NCBI GenBank assembly: GCA_910890315.1
Contig: CAJVGD010000006.1
Location: 868,001-932,000 of the forward strand
Length of the DNA: 64,000 bases
Direction: 5' to 3'
Source of the DNA: Serendipita indica DSM 11827
Lineage: Eukaryota > Basidiomycota > Agaricomycetes > Sebacinales > Serendipitaceae
Part shown: in pieces, positions 1 through 12,263 of the stretch
How positions within the stretch are numbered: the stretch's first letter is position 1
Layout: every line of letters starts with the position of its first letter
The notes under the pieces: generated by a model
What the model saw: the letters and a program-made list of their open reading frames with translations, nothing else
Database searches by the model: none
Told to the model about the DNA's origin: nothing
Program-made: the position numbers and the translations under genes

Positions 1-193
1 GAGATGGAATTGGCGTAAAATGCGCCATGGCCCAGGTTTGACCGAGTCCAGGGAAGTTTGACCACCTTGTCTTTTGGAGCCAGCCATAAGCTTTGTTGAT
101 TGACCAGTGTATGCGTCTTTTCAGACCAATATCTGGTCTCACAAACTCAATGCTATCAGGGGATATCGGACTGTAATCTTACCTCCACACACA

Positions 194-1612
194 ATGGCAG
201 ACTACGAAGCTTGGACACGAGAACAGCTCGTTGAGCGCATTCTTCAGCTCGAATCGAAGAAAAAGCCGACAGCACAAACCGAAAACGGTCCAACATCTCA
301 TCCTAACAACCCAAGGCTCTTCAATTTTCAAGCATACGCCCAGCGCAAGATCGCTTTGAAATTTTGCTACCATGGCTGGGATTACAATGGGCTCGCATAT
401 CAAGTAACTCCAACCCCACTTCCTACCGTAGAAGGCGTCCTCTTCGATGCACTTTGCAAGGCGCGATTGATCGACAGAGAGGCAGGATTCGAAGGATGCG
501 ACTGGTCACGATGTGGGAGGACTGACCGAGGCGTTAGTTCGGCAGGACAAGTCGTCGCTCTTCGTATGCGATGCTCTCTGCGACCAGTGGAGACAGTTCA
601 ACCCTTCGAAGAGGCAGAAGTCACCCCGCCAACCCAGCCGTCCACAAAATCCGAGCCTCCTGAGCTAGAGGTAAAGTACATTCAAGTACTGAATCGTATT
701 CTTCCTCCGAGCATACGAGTACTCGCCTGGGCGCCAGTGGACGACACCTTTTCCGCAAGATTCAACTGCCGGTATCGACATTACAAGTACTTTTTCCAGC
801 CGTTAAATCCTCCAGCATCCCCACTAAACATTGATAAGATGCGAAACGCCGCGTCTCTACTTGTGGGCGAGCACGACTTTCGAAACTTCTGCAAGTTGGA
901 CGGCAGCAAGCAGATTGAACGATACGACCGTAGAGTCGTATCAGCAACCATTTCCCGACTCACATCACCGACAATTCAGGGTGAGAAACCGATGTACGTC
1001 TTCGACTTGGTTGGGTCAGCCTTCCTCTGGCACCAAGTCCGGCATATCATGGGGGTTCTCTTCCTGGTTGGTCAAGGACTCGAAGATGCGAGCATCGTCA
1101 ATGCACTCCTCAACACAGACTCGTCGCGCCCATCATTCGACCCTTCACTCCCTTTATTAGAGTGCAGACCCCTGTACGATATGGCGGAGGGTTTGCCTCT
1201 AGTGCTCTGGGAGTGTGGCTTTGATCAGAAGGATATAAGATGGAGAACAGATGAGTGGGATGGAGACGGGGAGGTACCAGCGTTGACTGGAACGTCTTCC
1301 GTTCACTTGCTCGAGACTATGGAGTCGAGCACCGAGGCCACCGACATCAAAGGGATGATGTTGAAGCATTTTCAGCAAGTTGCCTCTCAATATCATCGTC
1401 ATCCAGACGTTGGAGCAGATAGTGTTGTACGCATACAGGCCGGGGGTGGAAGGATTCGGCATGTGACTCAATACCTGCCGCTCCTGAAGCGCAAGCGTGG
1501 CCCGACTCCAGCCGATGTCAACGAAAACTGGAGGAAAGGACATGCGCATATCTTGGCGCGTCGCGGAGTCAGAATCCATGGGGACGACGAACAGCAGGGC
1601 GAGTCTGAATAG
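194..1612 (+). CDS. PUS3: tRNA pseudouridine(38/39) synthase Pus3/Deg1
   Basis: Intronless 472-codon gene of the TruA family. The enzyme isomerises uridine to pseudouridine at positions 38 and 39 of tRNA anticodon stem-loops. The catalytic motif CGRTDRGVSSAGQ, with the essential Asp, lies near residue 115; the region YHGWDYNGLAYQ before it and HDFRNFCKLD and FLWHQVRHIM after it are typical of Pus3 rather than Pus1. The frame stays open upstream to a GTG near 107, but the first ATG is at 194 and gives a Met-Ala-Asp start followed by a short coiled segment, as in other fungal Pus3 proteins. The last 80 or so residues are a basic, less conserved tail. Only about 190 bases lie upstream in this window, so the promoter is mostly outside view. 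Confidence 0.93.
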   Translation: MADYEAWTREQLVERILQLESKKKPTAQTENGPTSHPNNPRLFNFQAYAQRKIALKFCYHGWDYNGLAYQVTPTPLPTVEGVLFDALCKARLIDREAGFEGCDWSRCGRTDRGVSSAGQVVALRMRCSLRPVETVQPFEEAEVTPPTQPSTKSEPPELEVKYIQVLNRILPPSIRVLAWAPVDDTFSARFNCRYRHYKYFFQPLNPPASPLNIDKMRNAASLLVGEHDFRNFCKLDGSKQIERYDRRVVSATISRLTSPTIQGEKPMYVFDLVGSAFLWHQVRHIMGVLFLVGQGLEDASIVNALLNTDSSRPSFDPSLPLLECRPLYDMAEGLPLVLWECGFDQKDIRWRTDEWDGDGEVPALTGTSSVHLLETMESSTEATDIKGMMLKHFQQVASQYHRHPDVGADSVVRIQAGGGRIRHVTQYLPLLKRKRGPTPADVNENWRKGHAHILARRGVRIHGDDEQQGESE

Positions 1613-1766
1613 TATGTCTTATGATTCTCGCATGCGGACAAAAAGCTGATTAGAACAGGAGTATTATTGCCTATCTATAACCGGGATACAATACAGCTTA
1701 TCATCTAACGATACAAGTTGGATATAGATAACTCTGGTGCAAGAGTCGGAGCTGCGGGAATTGCGA

Positions 1767-2333
1767 TTAGACTCGGTAGACATCTCTGTCGTGCGGCTTC
1801 ATTCCGAAAAGGCGACGCAAGTCAAACTACAAATTGTCAGGGTAAGAGTGGTTGAATCACAATGTACTCACATGTCCAACATCTGAGTGCGAATGGCGTC
1901 TGCGACTTGGATTCCCGTAGGTGACATGCTCACTGTCGCGTCCACGGTGCTCGTGGTGATGGCGGTCATGGTAGTGTCTGTCATGATGGTGATGTCGGTC
2001 CCTTGCGGCGTCATACGTCTCGTAGTCGTGGTGGTGGTGGCGTGGGCTCCCAGAGGATGTTGGCGCGTAGTAGTATACGGTGTTTGATCGGTGGTGAGGC
2101 GTGTTCTCCACATAGTATATGTTAGAAGGCCGGCCTGACCCACTCACAGAGGCGCGACGGCCGGTGGTGTAGTAATACGTGGGCTGTCCATGATGCGACG
2201 AGCTCGAGTGAGATCCCGAGCGACTTCGACCACTGTGACTCGTCGCGTGATACGAGCGAGACGGCATATGACTCTGTGCCGGAGCGCTGCTCGAAACCAC
2301 ATATGTAACGGGTTGTCTGGAGTGATAAGACAT
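1767..2333 (-). CDS. Small His/Tyr/Ser-rich low-complexity protein
   Basis: Two exons: 1872-2333 and 1767-1826, with a 45-nt GT-AG intron (1827-1871, donor GTGAGT, acceptor TTGTAG). The product is about 173 residues. It has Tyr triplets (TYYYTT, VYYYAP), runs of His (RHHHHD, DRHHHHDR) and Ser/Arg-rich stretches. The spliced C-terminus reads GHFDLRRLFGMKPHDRDVY, which looks like a real conserved end and supports the second exon. No signal peptide, membrane helix or known domain is visible. The His clusters could bind metal, but that is only an inference. I do not recognise a family. Read-through of the intron would end the protein after four more residues. Confidence 0.6.
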
Positions 2334-2514
2334 GTTAGGAGAAGGGTTGCAGCAAGTTTATCTTTAGCCGTGGGTGCGGCTTTTGCGGTCCTTTTATGTG
2401 CGAGACGACGTCAAGAGGAACCAGCCTCGGTGGGGCTCGTTGCTTCAAACTCCCGAGTGGCCTTCGCAGCTAATTCGGACAATTTATACGATTCATGGAG
2501 CAGGTTTACTTCAC

Positions 2515-3994
<1,480 letters not shown>

Positions 3995-4100
3995 TGCAAC
4001 GGCCGATGTCAAGTTGATTCGACTCTTGCCACCGAGGTGACAGGGGGATTTGAGAGTACGATCACATTGCTCGAAATGATGTACAACATTTTGAAATGAT

Positions 4101-5737
4101 CTATTTGCAGCGTTGGCTGACGATACTACGCCCATGTTCCTGTTGCATGGTCAGCGAGGCACAGTTGCACCATCTAGATCGTCGCACCTGATACTCTGCC
4201 TTGCTTATCCAGAGCTGATGGAAAGTACCCAGACTCGCAAGAATACTTCCACCTATCCAAGCGCTGTATTGGCGCTCAACTTGATTTCCAGAAGCGATAA
4301 GTTTGATTTTCTTGAACCGGGATCAGCTTTATTCGCACAAAAAGAGCAGTTCCTTACTCCTGGCCACATTTTGTTCAACTCATTGTTAAGACGTTCAGGG
4401 AAACCATTGAGCAAAGAACCACCCCCAGTCAGGATGATATTTTGAAGGAGCTGTGCCTTCAAATCTGGCTCGCATGCAGCCAAAGAGCTGTGAAGAACAT
4501 GAGGGAGAGGAGGCGGAAGGTTGGGAGCGTTCTATGGCCAGTTGTGAGTCTCGATCAACCCGCAGACGAAGGACGTACGCCAAGAGCATCTTGAGAAAAG
4601 TAACATTCTCCAGGTAAAAACCGCTCTTGATAGAAGATACTCGTGAATCCGTCTGGAAACTCGTATTGCTTTCCGGCACGAGGAATTCCTTGTCTGCAGC
4701 AATGAGTAACTTACAGTTTGGACGTATACCTACTCACTGGGTCGCATAGGAAATGTCAAACACACCGCCAACAGCCATTCGCCATTCTTCCAATTCGCGA
4801 GCGTTTGACCAGGCACTCCAACTTTCGGTTGTCTTGGACATTCGATCCTCTCGGAGTGTAACCTTTGGAGGCGTGTCGAGCGGCACGGGCATTTTGCTGG
4901 CGATCAGTTGATGGGAGATCAACCTAACGCCCCGCTTCATGAGTATTTGGTTGGAACTGAGATGTTGAAGTACAGAGAGTGCAGAACGTTGAATCCCTGT
5001 AAATCTCAATAAGTATATAATGGCGAACAGAGAGGGAAAAAACCTTTTCTGAGCACGAACCCGTCGACTACGGGGACAACGCTGCTCCAGTAGCTCCCAA
5101 TATCCACGACTAGTGCGGTTCCTTGGCCGGCAGCGAATCTATTATAGCCACGTTCAGTATCTGTGTGAACTATATTGCTGTACATACGAAGTGAGGACCC
5201 CAGAGTTGGCAATGTAAAACGCTGGGACCTTGAATTCTTCAAACAGAATTTCTGCCATACGTTCCCTATTTGCCTCTGTGTTCCATGCTGGTTCGGTCAC
5301 CAGCACTGGGTGGTCCGCGGGGTCACAACGAAGGGTTTCATTAAAGGCATGGTTGATGAGGTTGGGTACATATGTAAAGTCTTCCACTAGAGAACTCAAA
5401 TGAGCAGATTGCTTGGAGTGGAATGTATTGTAAACCTACAAACACCCTCGCGAAAGGGGCTTCCGACCTCTTGGTTTGCCTTCCAGAGCGCTGGGCCTTG
5501 ATGTCCCACCCAGACCTTTCGCGTTGTCATAGAGCCATCTCCTTCGGACGATGGTTCATCCCTGTATCCGTATGAAGAGGAAAAGACGGCTTTAGGCGCG
5601 TCGTCGCCCGCGTAACCGGCACGAACGGTATGAGCACCAATGTCGAGAACAAGAGCGGACACGTCGTCTATAAGCCGAGTAAGTCAACGACACTACAATC
5701 TGGACGCGCTACACTCGCCTCCACCGAAAACTACCAT
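4101..5737 (-). CDS. ARP4: Actin-related protein 4 (chromatin remodelling and NuA4 subunit)
   Basis: Multi-exon actin-fold protein. Exon 1 (from ATG at 5737) reads MVVFGGGEY and joins [20 protein letters not shown] after the first intron (donor T|GTAGCG); this start and the [15 protein letters not shown] loop are diagnostic of Arp4/BAF53. Further blocks are the second phosphate loop region ([16 protein letters not shown]), the [16 protein letters not shown] loop near the C-terminus, and a last exon [12 protein letters not shown] ending at 4101. Arp4 is a nuclear subunit of the SWR1, INO80 and NuA4 complexes. The exons between 4490 and 5400 were not all resolved. Its start codon is only 70 bp from that of ERB1, which is transcribed the other way. 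Confidence 0.9.
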
Positions 5738-5807
5738 GGCGCGGTCGGCTCCAAGTTTGTGATGTTTGGCACAAGCGTGTCTTGGTCTCTTTGAAAACGG
5801 CGCCACA
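5738..5807. promoter_or_regulatory. Short divergent promoter region between ARP4 and ERB1
   Basis: Only 70 bp separate the ARP4 and ERB1 start codons. Both 5' UTRs and the core promoters must lie here or run into the neighbouring gene. No TATA box is obvious. Shared regulation of the two genes is an inference from the spacing. Confidence 0.5.
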
Positions 5808-8479
5808 ATGCCTACGCCTGCCACTAACGGCACCACAAAAAAGCGAAAGAGGCAGCACGATGAATCTTTAGAAGTGGAAGCGCTGCCAATGGAAACCACT
5901 CTGGACATTGCGTCGGATGGCGAGGGACCAGAGGAAAGCGACGAAGAAGAGCTAGAGGACTTTCCAGAACTCGATACGGAAAGTTCAGGTGGCACTGAAG
6001 GATCCGAAGATGACAGTATCTCGACGGAGCAGCAAGACGAGGCAAAATCGCAGCCTCGACCAGGGGATTTGGTCGTCTCGTCCATTACTGGCAGGCCAAA
6101 ACGAGTGTTTCCAGAGATTGAGCCAGAGTATGACTCAGACTCGTCCACAGAAGACGTGAGTGTCTACTTCATACGGTGGAAAAAAGCTACTAACTGGATG
6201 GCCCAGGCACCCAATCGAACAGGAAACATCCCATCACATTGGTACGATGACCTACCTCATGTAGGATACGATATAAATGGAAACAAGGTCCTACGGCCTG
6301 CCAAAGGGGATGAACTTGACAAGTTTTTGGAGACGGTGGAAAACCCGGAAAGTTGGTCGGTACTCCTCGAAGCCATACGTAAATTCACTCTTCACGTATT
6401 ACATATAGGACCTCTGCTTTTGATCGCAATCTGCAGATGGATAAGCCGCTGTCGACCGAGGAGCTTGACATCATTCGTCGATTGTATGCTGGAGAGAACC
6501 CAGATGCGGGCTATGATCCATACGAGCCCACCGTAGAGTGGTTCACTGGCAAAGGCAAAGAAGAGATTATGCCTCTCAGCGCGGCACCGGAACCAAAGCG
6601 ACGGTTCATACCGAGTAAATGGGAGAAGCAGAAAGTATGTAATCCTCCTCATTCCAAAGCCTTTGTAATCATGGTTTAGATTATGAAAATTGTCCGTGCT
6701 ATACGTCAAGGTAGGATTGTGGGTAGCAAACCCAAAACAGTGGACAGCGGCCCGCAATTCTACTCCATCTGGGATACACCCGGCCCAGATCATCCACCAC
6801 CGGCTCCGGCACCGAAACCGCGTTTGCCTACCAACGCAGAGTCGTATAACCCACCAGAGGAATACTTGCCAACACCCCAAGAAAGGAAGGACTGGGAAGA
6901 ACAAGACAAGGAGGACAGAGAGCGAGATTTCCTTCCTGAAAAGTACTCTGCGCTCCGACTGGTCCCTGCCTACCCTCGGTTTATCAACGAGCGCTTTGAT
7001 CGACTGCTCGACCTGTATCTGGCACCACGTATCCAACGCAAGCGACTCAATATTGACCCAGACTCGCTGATCCCGACTCTGCCGTCGCCGCAATCTCTCC
7101 GCCCATTCCCCACATATCTCACCCTGCACCAACAGCATCACTCGAGTTCTCGCGCTCGGTGTCTTTCGATATCCTCGGACGATGAATGGGCGATTTCCGG
7201 CGATGAAAACGGGGTTGTAAGCTTATGGGAGACATTCACCGGCCATGAAGCGGCGCGATGGAGGTTTGGTCAGAAAATTGGGAGCCTTGCGTGGTGCCCT
7301 CGGAAGGACGTGTCATATTTCGCCGTAGGACTGTACGTTTATTCGTCTTTTTCTTTATGCGCCTCCCCGCCGGTGACTATCTCGGTGGTCTACGCGGTAG
7401 AAAACGATTTCTCCTTCGATCCGGACGGCATTCTTCCGTCGATTCATTAGCCACCTTCACACACACCCTCTTTTTCTGTTCCCGGCTACTCACATCACAT
7501 TCACAGAGAAGAAGAAATTGTGTTTGTTTTTCCACCTTACGTCAAGGGTACCGTCGCATCGGCGACCAAGGCGTTGTTTGATGCCGATTCCGGTGTGACA
7601 AGCGGCATCTCAGTCTCTTCAGGAGCCAGTCCTGTTTCGTGGTCAATACGAAGAGGAGGGCCCAACTCGCAGGGCCAAGACGCATCCTCCCCTTCGGCGG
7701 ATATCCTCCAAAGCGTCGCTCTCCCGCGTGGATCCGGCAGAGTGACCCAAATCACGTTCCATCGCAAAGGCGACTATCTCTCCTCAGTATGTGAGTCGCC
7801 GGCTCGTTATCTCCCACGTATCCCACGCTTCGGGCTCGATTCGCGCCACTGACTTTACTCTCCAGCCGTGGCTGGCGCAGGGACCGGCCAGAGCTCAGTA
7901 TGGATTCATCAAGTGAGCAAACGGCACTCGCAGGCCCCTTTCAAGTCTATCAAGGGTTCTATCCAACAAACGCAGTTTCACCCGCTCAAGCCCCACTTTT
8001 TCGTTGCCACACAGCGCTATGTGCGACTGTATGACCTGGCAGGGCAGACACTACTCAAAACGTTTTTAACGGGGATCAAATGGATCTCGAGCTTTGACGT
8101 GCACCCGTCCGGGGATCATTTTGTAGTGGGCGGGTACGACCGCAAATTGTGCTGGTTTGACCTCGAGTTGAGCGACAAGCCGTACAAGGTGCTCCGATAC
8201 CACGCTCGCGCGATCAGGGCCGTGCGCTTCCACCCGACGTTCCCGCTGTTCGCATCGTGCTCGGATGATGGCTCAATCCAGGTATTCCATGCGAGAGTAT
8301 ACAACGACCTCATGTCCGACCCGCTCATCGTGCCGCTCAAGATCCTCCGGGCCGCGCCGAGCATGCGTGTCCATGTTGTCACGGACGGTCTGGGCGTACT
8401 TGACATTCACTGGCTCCATTCGCGTCCTTGGCTTGCGAGTGCCGGTGCGGATGGAGTCGTAGCGACATGGTGTCCATAA
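5808..8479 (+). CDS. ERB1: Ribosome biogenesis protein ERB1 (BOP1 homologue)
   Basis: Six exons (5808-6155, 6207-6355, 6409-6634, 6680-7332, 7507-7790, 7866-8479) give 757 residues. The acidic Ser/Glu-rich N-terminus is followed by the BOP1NT domain ([56 protein letters not shown]) and then by a C-terminal WD40 propeller starting near residue 400. Erb1 forms the PeBoW complex with Ytm1 and Nop7 and is needed for 27S pre-rRNA processing and 60S assembly in the nucleolus. The ATG at 5808 has a good context (CCACAATGCC); an in-frame GTG at 5766 is less likely. Intron 1 is 51 nt, stop-free, with a perfect TACTAAC branch site. Intron 2 needs a GTCGGT donor to give the conserved ESWTSAFDR junction. 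Confidence 0.95.
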
Positions 8480-8729
8480 CTAGGCTAGAACACCGCTTCT
8501 TAGAGTTATCTGGGACAAGTCAAACGAGTTATCTGTACGCGCTTAAAGTTATCTTTGTTTTGGCGCTTGGGCTGGACAAACGAGAATTGCAAGATGAATT
8601 TCATGTGATACACTGACTATAGCGTGGGCACTGAGGACGCTCTCAGACCTTGGCGAGAACAATGGCCGTCCTGGACGGGATATAAACCTGTGAGAATGGA
8701 AAGAGTCAGTCTCGGAGTAATTTGCAGGC

Positions 8730-8948
8730 ATGCAAACGAGTCAGCCGACCAGCAAAGGCCGAATTTCAGCACAGTGCAAGCTCCAAGGGAGCCGCGAAGC
8801 GCTCCGGGAGACGGCACGAGAGACCCAAAAGCCCGAACGAGCTCCAGCCACTGGGCTAGCTCCCAAGGAAGACTCGGCGGACAAGGGTTACGTCAATCCA
8901 GTGACCAAGGGATGGACCGACTACCGAGCTCCCCCAGCCATGTCGTGA
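8730..8948 (+). CDS. Possible small protein, 72 codons, unknown
   Basis: This ORF lies in the space between ERB1 and the convergent branching-enzyme gene. It begins [13 protein letters not shown] and ends with the compact block [17 protein letters not shown] before its stop, which looks more protein-like than a chance ORF. The start directly follows a possible acceptor (TTTGCAG), so an upstream exon could exist, but I could not find one that joins in frame. The end overlaps the last codons of the branching-enzyme gene tail to tail. No signal peptide or known domain is visible. The stretch 8480-8729 upstream of it holds nothing else that I can name. Confidence 0.3.
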   Translation: MQTSQPTSKGRISAQCKLQGSREALRETARETQKPERAPATGLAPKEDSADKGYVNPVTKGWTDYRAPPAMS

Positions 8949-11384
8949 GTGCCATCGGGATAACCCATTTATGGACGACCGAAAACCCATTATCAAAGAT
9001 AAGTAGACGAACCTGGATATAGTTAGCCCGGTTACACCACGGCTCCGGGGTCGTGAAGAAGCGCGACGCTTCTACGTCGATCCGCTCCCAGCCACCAAAC
9101 TTCTTTTCATCCGAGCTGAGCACAATCGCGTATTCGCCGGGCACCTCGACACCAATCCGGTAATCGGTAAACGAACTCGAGTGGTGCAAGTTGAAGATGA
9201 AGACGAGTCCGGCACGTTCAAATGAGATCACCTTGTCGCCTTCGTGCTTGAGCGAGACAAAGGCCTAGTGAATGCAATGTCGATGGACAAAGAAAGAGGG
9301 TCAGCGTCTGAAGAAGCAGTGAGACAATACGTACAGGCGGCGCACTCAGCCATCCATACTTGTCCTCGCACCAATTCATCGCGATATCAAACTCGTTGAG
9401 ATATTTGTAGCGCAAGAGATTGTCGTCGAGAATATTCCACTGCCGACGTGCATATTGGAACGAGTTGCCATTGCCCTCGCGGGGAAAGTCGAGCCACTAT
9501 CCTCCATGAGTGTTTGTCTCGAGTAATAGAGTGTGCGTACTCACTTCTGGATGTCCAAATTCGTTTCCTTCAAAGTTGAGGTAGCCCTCGCCACCGAGAG
9601 CCTGTGTGAGCAACCTACGACCGCGTTAGCGAAACTGATGGTATATGAGCTATATACGCACCTGATGAGCTTGTGAAGCGCAAGGCCACGATCAATAATA
9701 GGTGTGCGCTCCGTAAGGTCGGACATGTTCGTATCTACCCAGATACCATCCGTCAGCCTCTGCTGTCGCTTTGAATAAAAGTACGCACACATCTCCTTGT
9801 CCATCAACCAAAACGCAATCGTCTTGTCGCCGACCAGGGCCTGATCATGGCTCTCTGCATACGCAATGCTCTTCTCGCCCCAACGACGATTCTCGAGCGT
9901 AAAGCACACGTTGCCCATATCCCAATCTTCATCCTTTTTCTCCTTGAGCATCTTGATCCACATGTCTGGGACAGCCATAGCCAATCGATAATCGAATCCG
10001 AGTCCACCAACGTCGGTTGGGATGCACAAGAGCGGCATGCCACTCACGTCTTCCGCAATGGTGATGATACCCTGACCGCCATGGTCGGGATAAATCTCTC
10101 GTAGCATCGAGTTGGCGAGCATGAGATAGACGACAGCCTCGAGATCGACGCTATCTCCAAAGTACTCGTGGTACCCACCAGAAAAGCCCGTGCCAATCCC
10201 GTGGTGTGTACAGCATGGACGTGACGCCGTCAAAGCGGAATCCATCGAAATGGTATTCCTCGATCCACCAGCGTAGATTGCTGAGCAGGAATCGGAGAAC
10301 CTCGTGATGGCCGTAATTGAAGAGTCGTGAATCCCAGAGCTCGTGCCGTCCTCTGCCGCCTTCGTGGAAATAGAGATGGTCGGTGCCGTCGAACAGATTG
10401 AGACCGTCGAGCACATTCTTGCACGCGTGGGAGTGCACGACGTCGAGGAGAACGGTGAGACCCATTCCGTGTGCCGTGTCGACGAGCTCTTTCAAGTCTT
10501 CTGGCGTCCCATAGCGAGAGGAAGCGGCGAAGAAGGAGGTGACTTGGTATCCAAAGGCTACGAACATTGAGCTACGAGTTAGATGTTAAAGAGAGAGCGT
10601 ACAGGCATAGTATGCATGCTCCATGATGGCCATGATCTGAATCGTATTGTACCCCAGTTTCTTGATGCGCGGGAGAGTATCGCGTGTAAACTCTTTATAG
10701 GTACCGACGCGTTTCTCTGGCGTGGAGATACCGACGTGACATTCGTAGACTTTGATCGCACGGGGCTTGACTGGCCGTGTATTCTTCCACACATGCCTCT
10801 CGTTTTCAGGTGGATTCCAAAACCGAGCGTCGTACACGGGGGAAACGTCCAAGTCTTGCGTTACGCGCTTGATCCAGGCTGGAAGTCGCTCGATGCGTTC
10901 GCCAGAGGGCAGGACCATGGAGATTTTAATCTTGAGTCGTGCGGGATAGCGGGCTTGCCGTCTGCAGTCGGTGGAATGGTAATTTCCCAAACGCCAAAGG
11001 CATCACGAGTCATGGGGTGTGAATCCCTCGACCAGTCGTCTTACATCATTGTCAATGTCCAACTCAATAACGAGACGAGAGGGATGACGTACTAAACTCG
11101 CCAATGAGACTGGCCTTGACAGCATTGGGAGCCCACTCGCGGTATACAATGCTATTATCGTGACCAACGTTGAGCCCAAAGCGGTCGTAGCCACGCGTAA
11201 AGCGTTCCATGCCGCCTTCTGTGGCTTCAATCTTTTGCTGCCAGTCGCGCATCTGACGGTAGCGAGTTGCAATAGCTGGGATGTGTGGTTTGAGGTAGCC
11301 ATCAATCTTGAGCACGGGCTTTGGGTCAAAGCTCATCTGCTCGAGAAAGGGGAGGTGCGATGGGTCTGGAGAAGTGTGGTTCAT
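8893..11384 (-). CDS. GLC3: 1,4-alpha-glucan (glycogen) branching enzyme, with an apparent frameshift
   Basis: GH13 enzyme that moves alpha-1,4 chain segments to alpha-1,6 branch points in glycogen. In order: CBM48-like N-terminus ([26 protein letters not shown]), [35 protein letters not shown], the nucleophile motif [10 protein letters not shown], the acid motif [17 protein letters not shown], and [19 protein letters not shown]. Several short introns are present, including one after LIGEF and one inside ALHKLIRLLTQ. At about 10,201-10,210 the frame jumps: the family sequence Tyr-Thr-His-His-Gly needs two more bases in a short AC/GT repeat. The nucleophile and the acid residue lie on opposite sides of the jump. 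The C-terminus after NYIQ is uncertain; read-through ends at 8893. The same-strand start at 11384 is an ATG. Confidence 0.88.
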
Positions 11385-12263
11385 GATTTGAAAGGTGTTG
11401 TAGTGTATATTCTATGGGTGGTCTATCGCCGGCGGTGTGTCTATGGGTAGGGCGTCGCCTTTGTCGAATCTGATTTCTGTGTGCGTGGGTTAAATACGGT
11501 TTGCTATCTGTTATCTGGATCCGAATCTGCTACCTTTTCGTCCTTCTAGGAAGGTCGCGGTCGGGTCCAAGATTTGGGATTGTGAGGATTTTGGGATTTG
11601 GGGCTAATTACGCCAATGGGTGCGCTTGCCCAATCAGGCGATCCCACTCGAAAACAGACAGAGGGCCCGCACGTTCACCGGAGTAATAAGTCTTATTCAT
11701 TCAGCATCTCCTTTGTTTGCATTAAAGCCGCGGCCGGTAATCTTTCAAGGCAGAATCATGAGCCACATAGGCCGGAGACGTCGGACACTGTCATTTATCC
11801 CAATCGAGAAGAAAATTCAAGCAGAGTATATTAGTACGGTTTGGCAGGATAGATACGAACTAGTAAGCACGACGACAGACGACATAGCGGAACTAGGGGA
11901 ACACAGATACAATCGAAGACGGCTTTGGGCGTCGACGGTGGATGATGGATTGGACAGCAAATAAATAGTAGGATGGGATTGTGGGTCATGGCAATGATGA
12001 TGAAATATGCACATTATCTTTGGTATATAGCGAAGGGGGCCGAGTCGTGAGGTTGGGGAGGGTGCTGCTTTGCGTGCAACAACGCCGGGGAATAGCAATA
12101 GTCGTAGCAGTTCTGGAATTCTTGTTTTTTTCAGCAGTCATCATTCGAAAAGAGTCGTCGAAAAAAAAAAGAAGGGGGGAGCGAGTCGGCATGGGTCGAG
12201 GGTAGTGTCGATCCAACTTTTTTGTGGGAACAAAAGACCAGCTTTCTTTTGGTCGCGCTCTCT
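11385..12263. other. Intergenic: branching-enzyme promoter and 3' flank of the next gene
   Basis: About 880 bases between two minus-strand genes. The part next to 11384 must hold the promoter of the branching enzyme; the part next to 12263 holds the 3' UTR of the aldo/keto reductase. An A-run (12160-12170) is present. The ORFs here are short and lack protein-like features; I see no gene or RNA. Confidence 0.5.

Noticed and set aside
6392-7141. Minus-strand ORF of 249 codons inside ERB1
   Set aside because: It is the antisense of the strongly conserved ERB1 coding exons.
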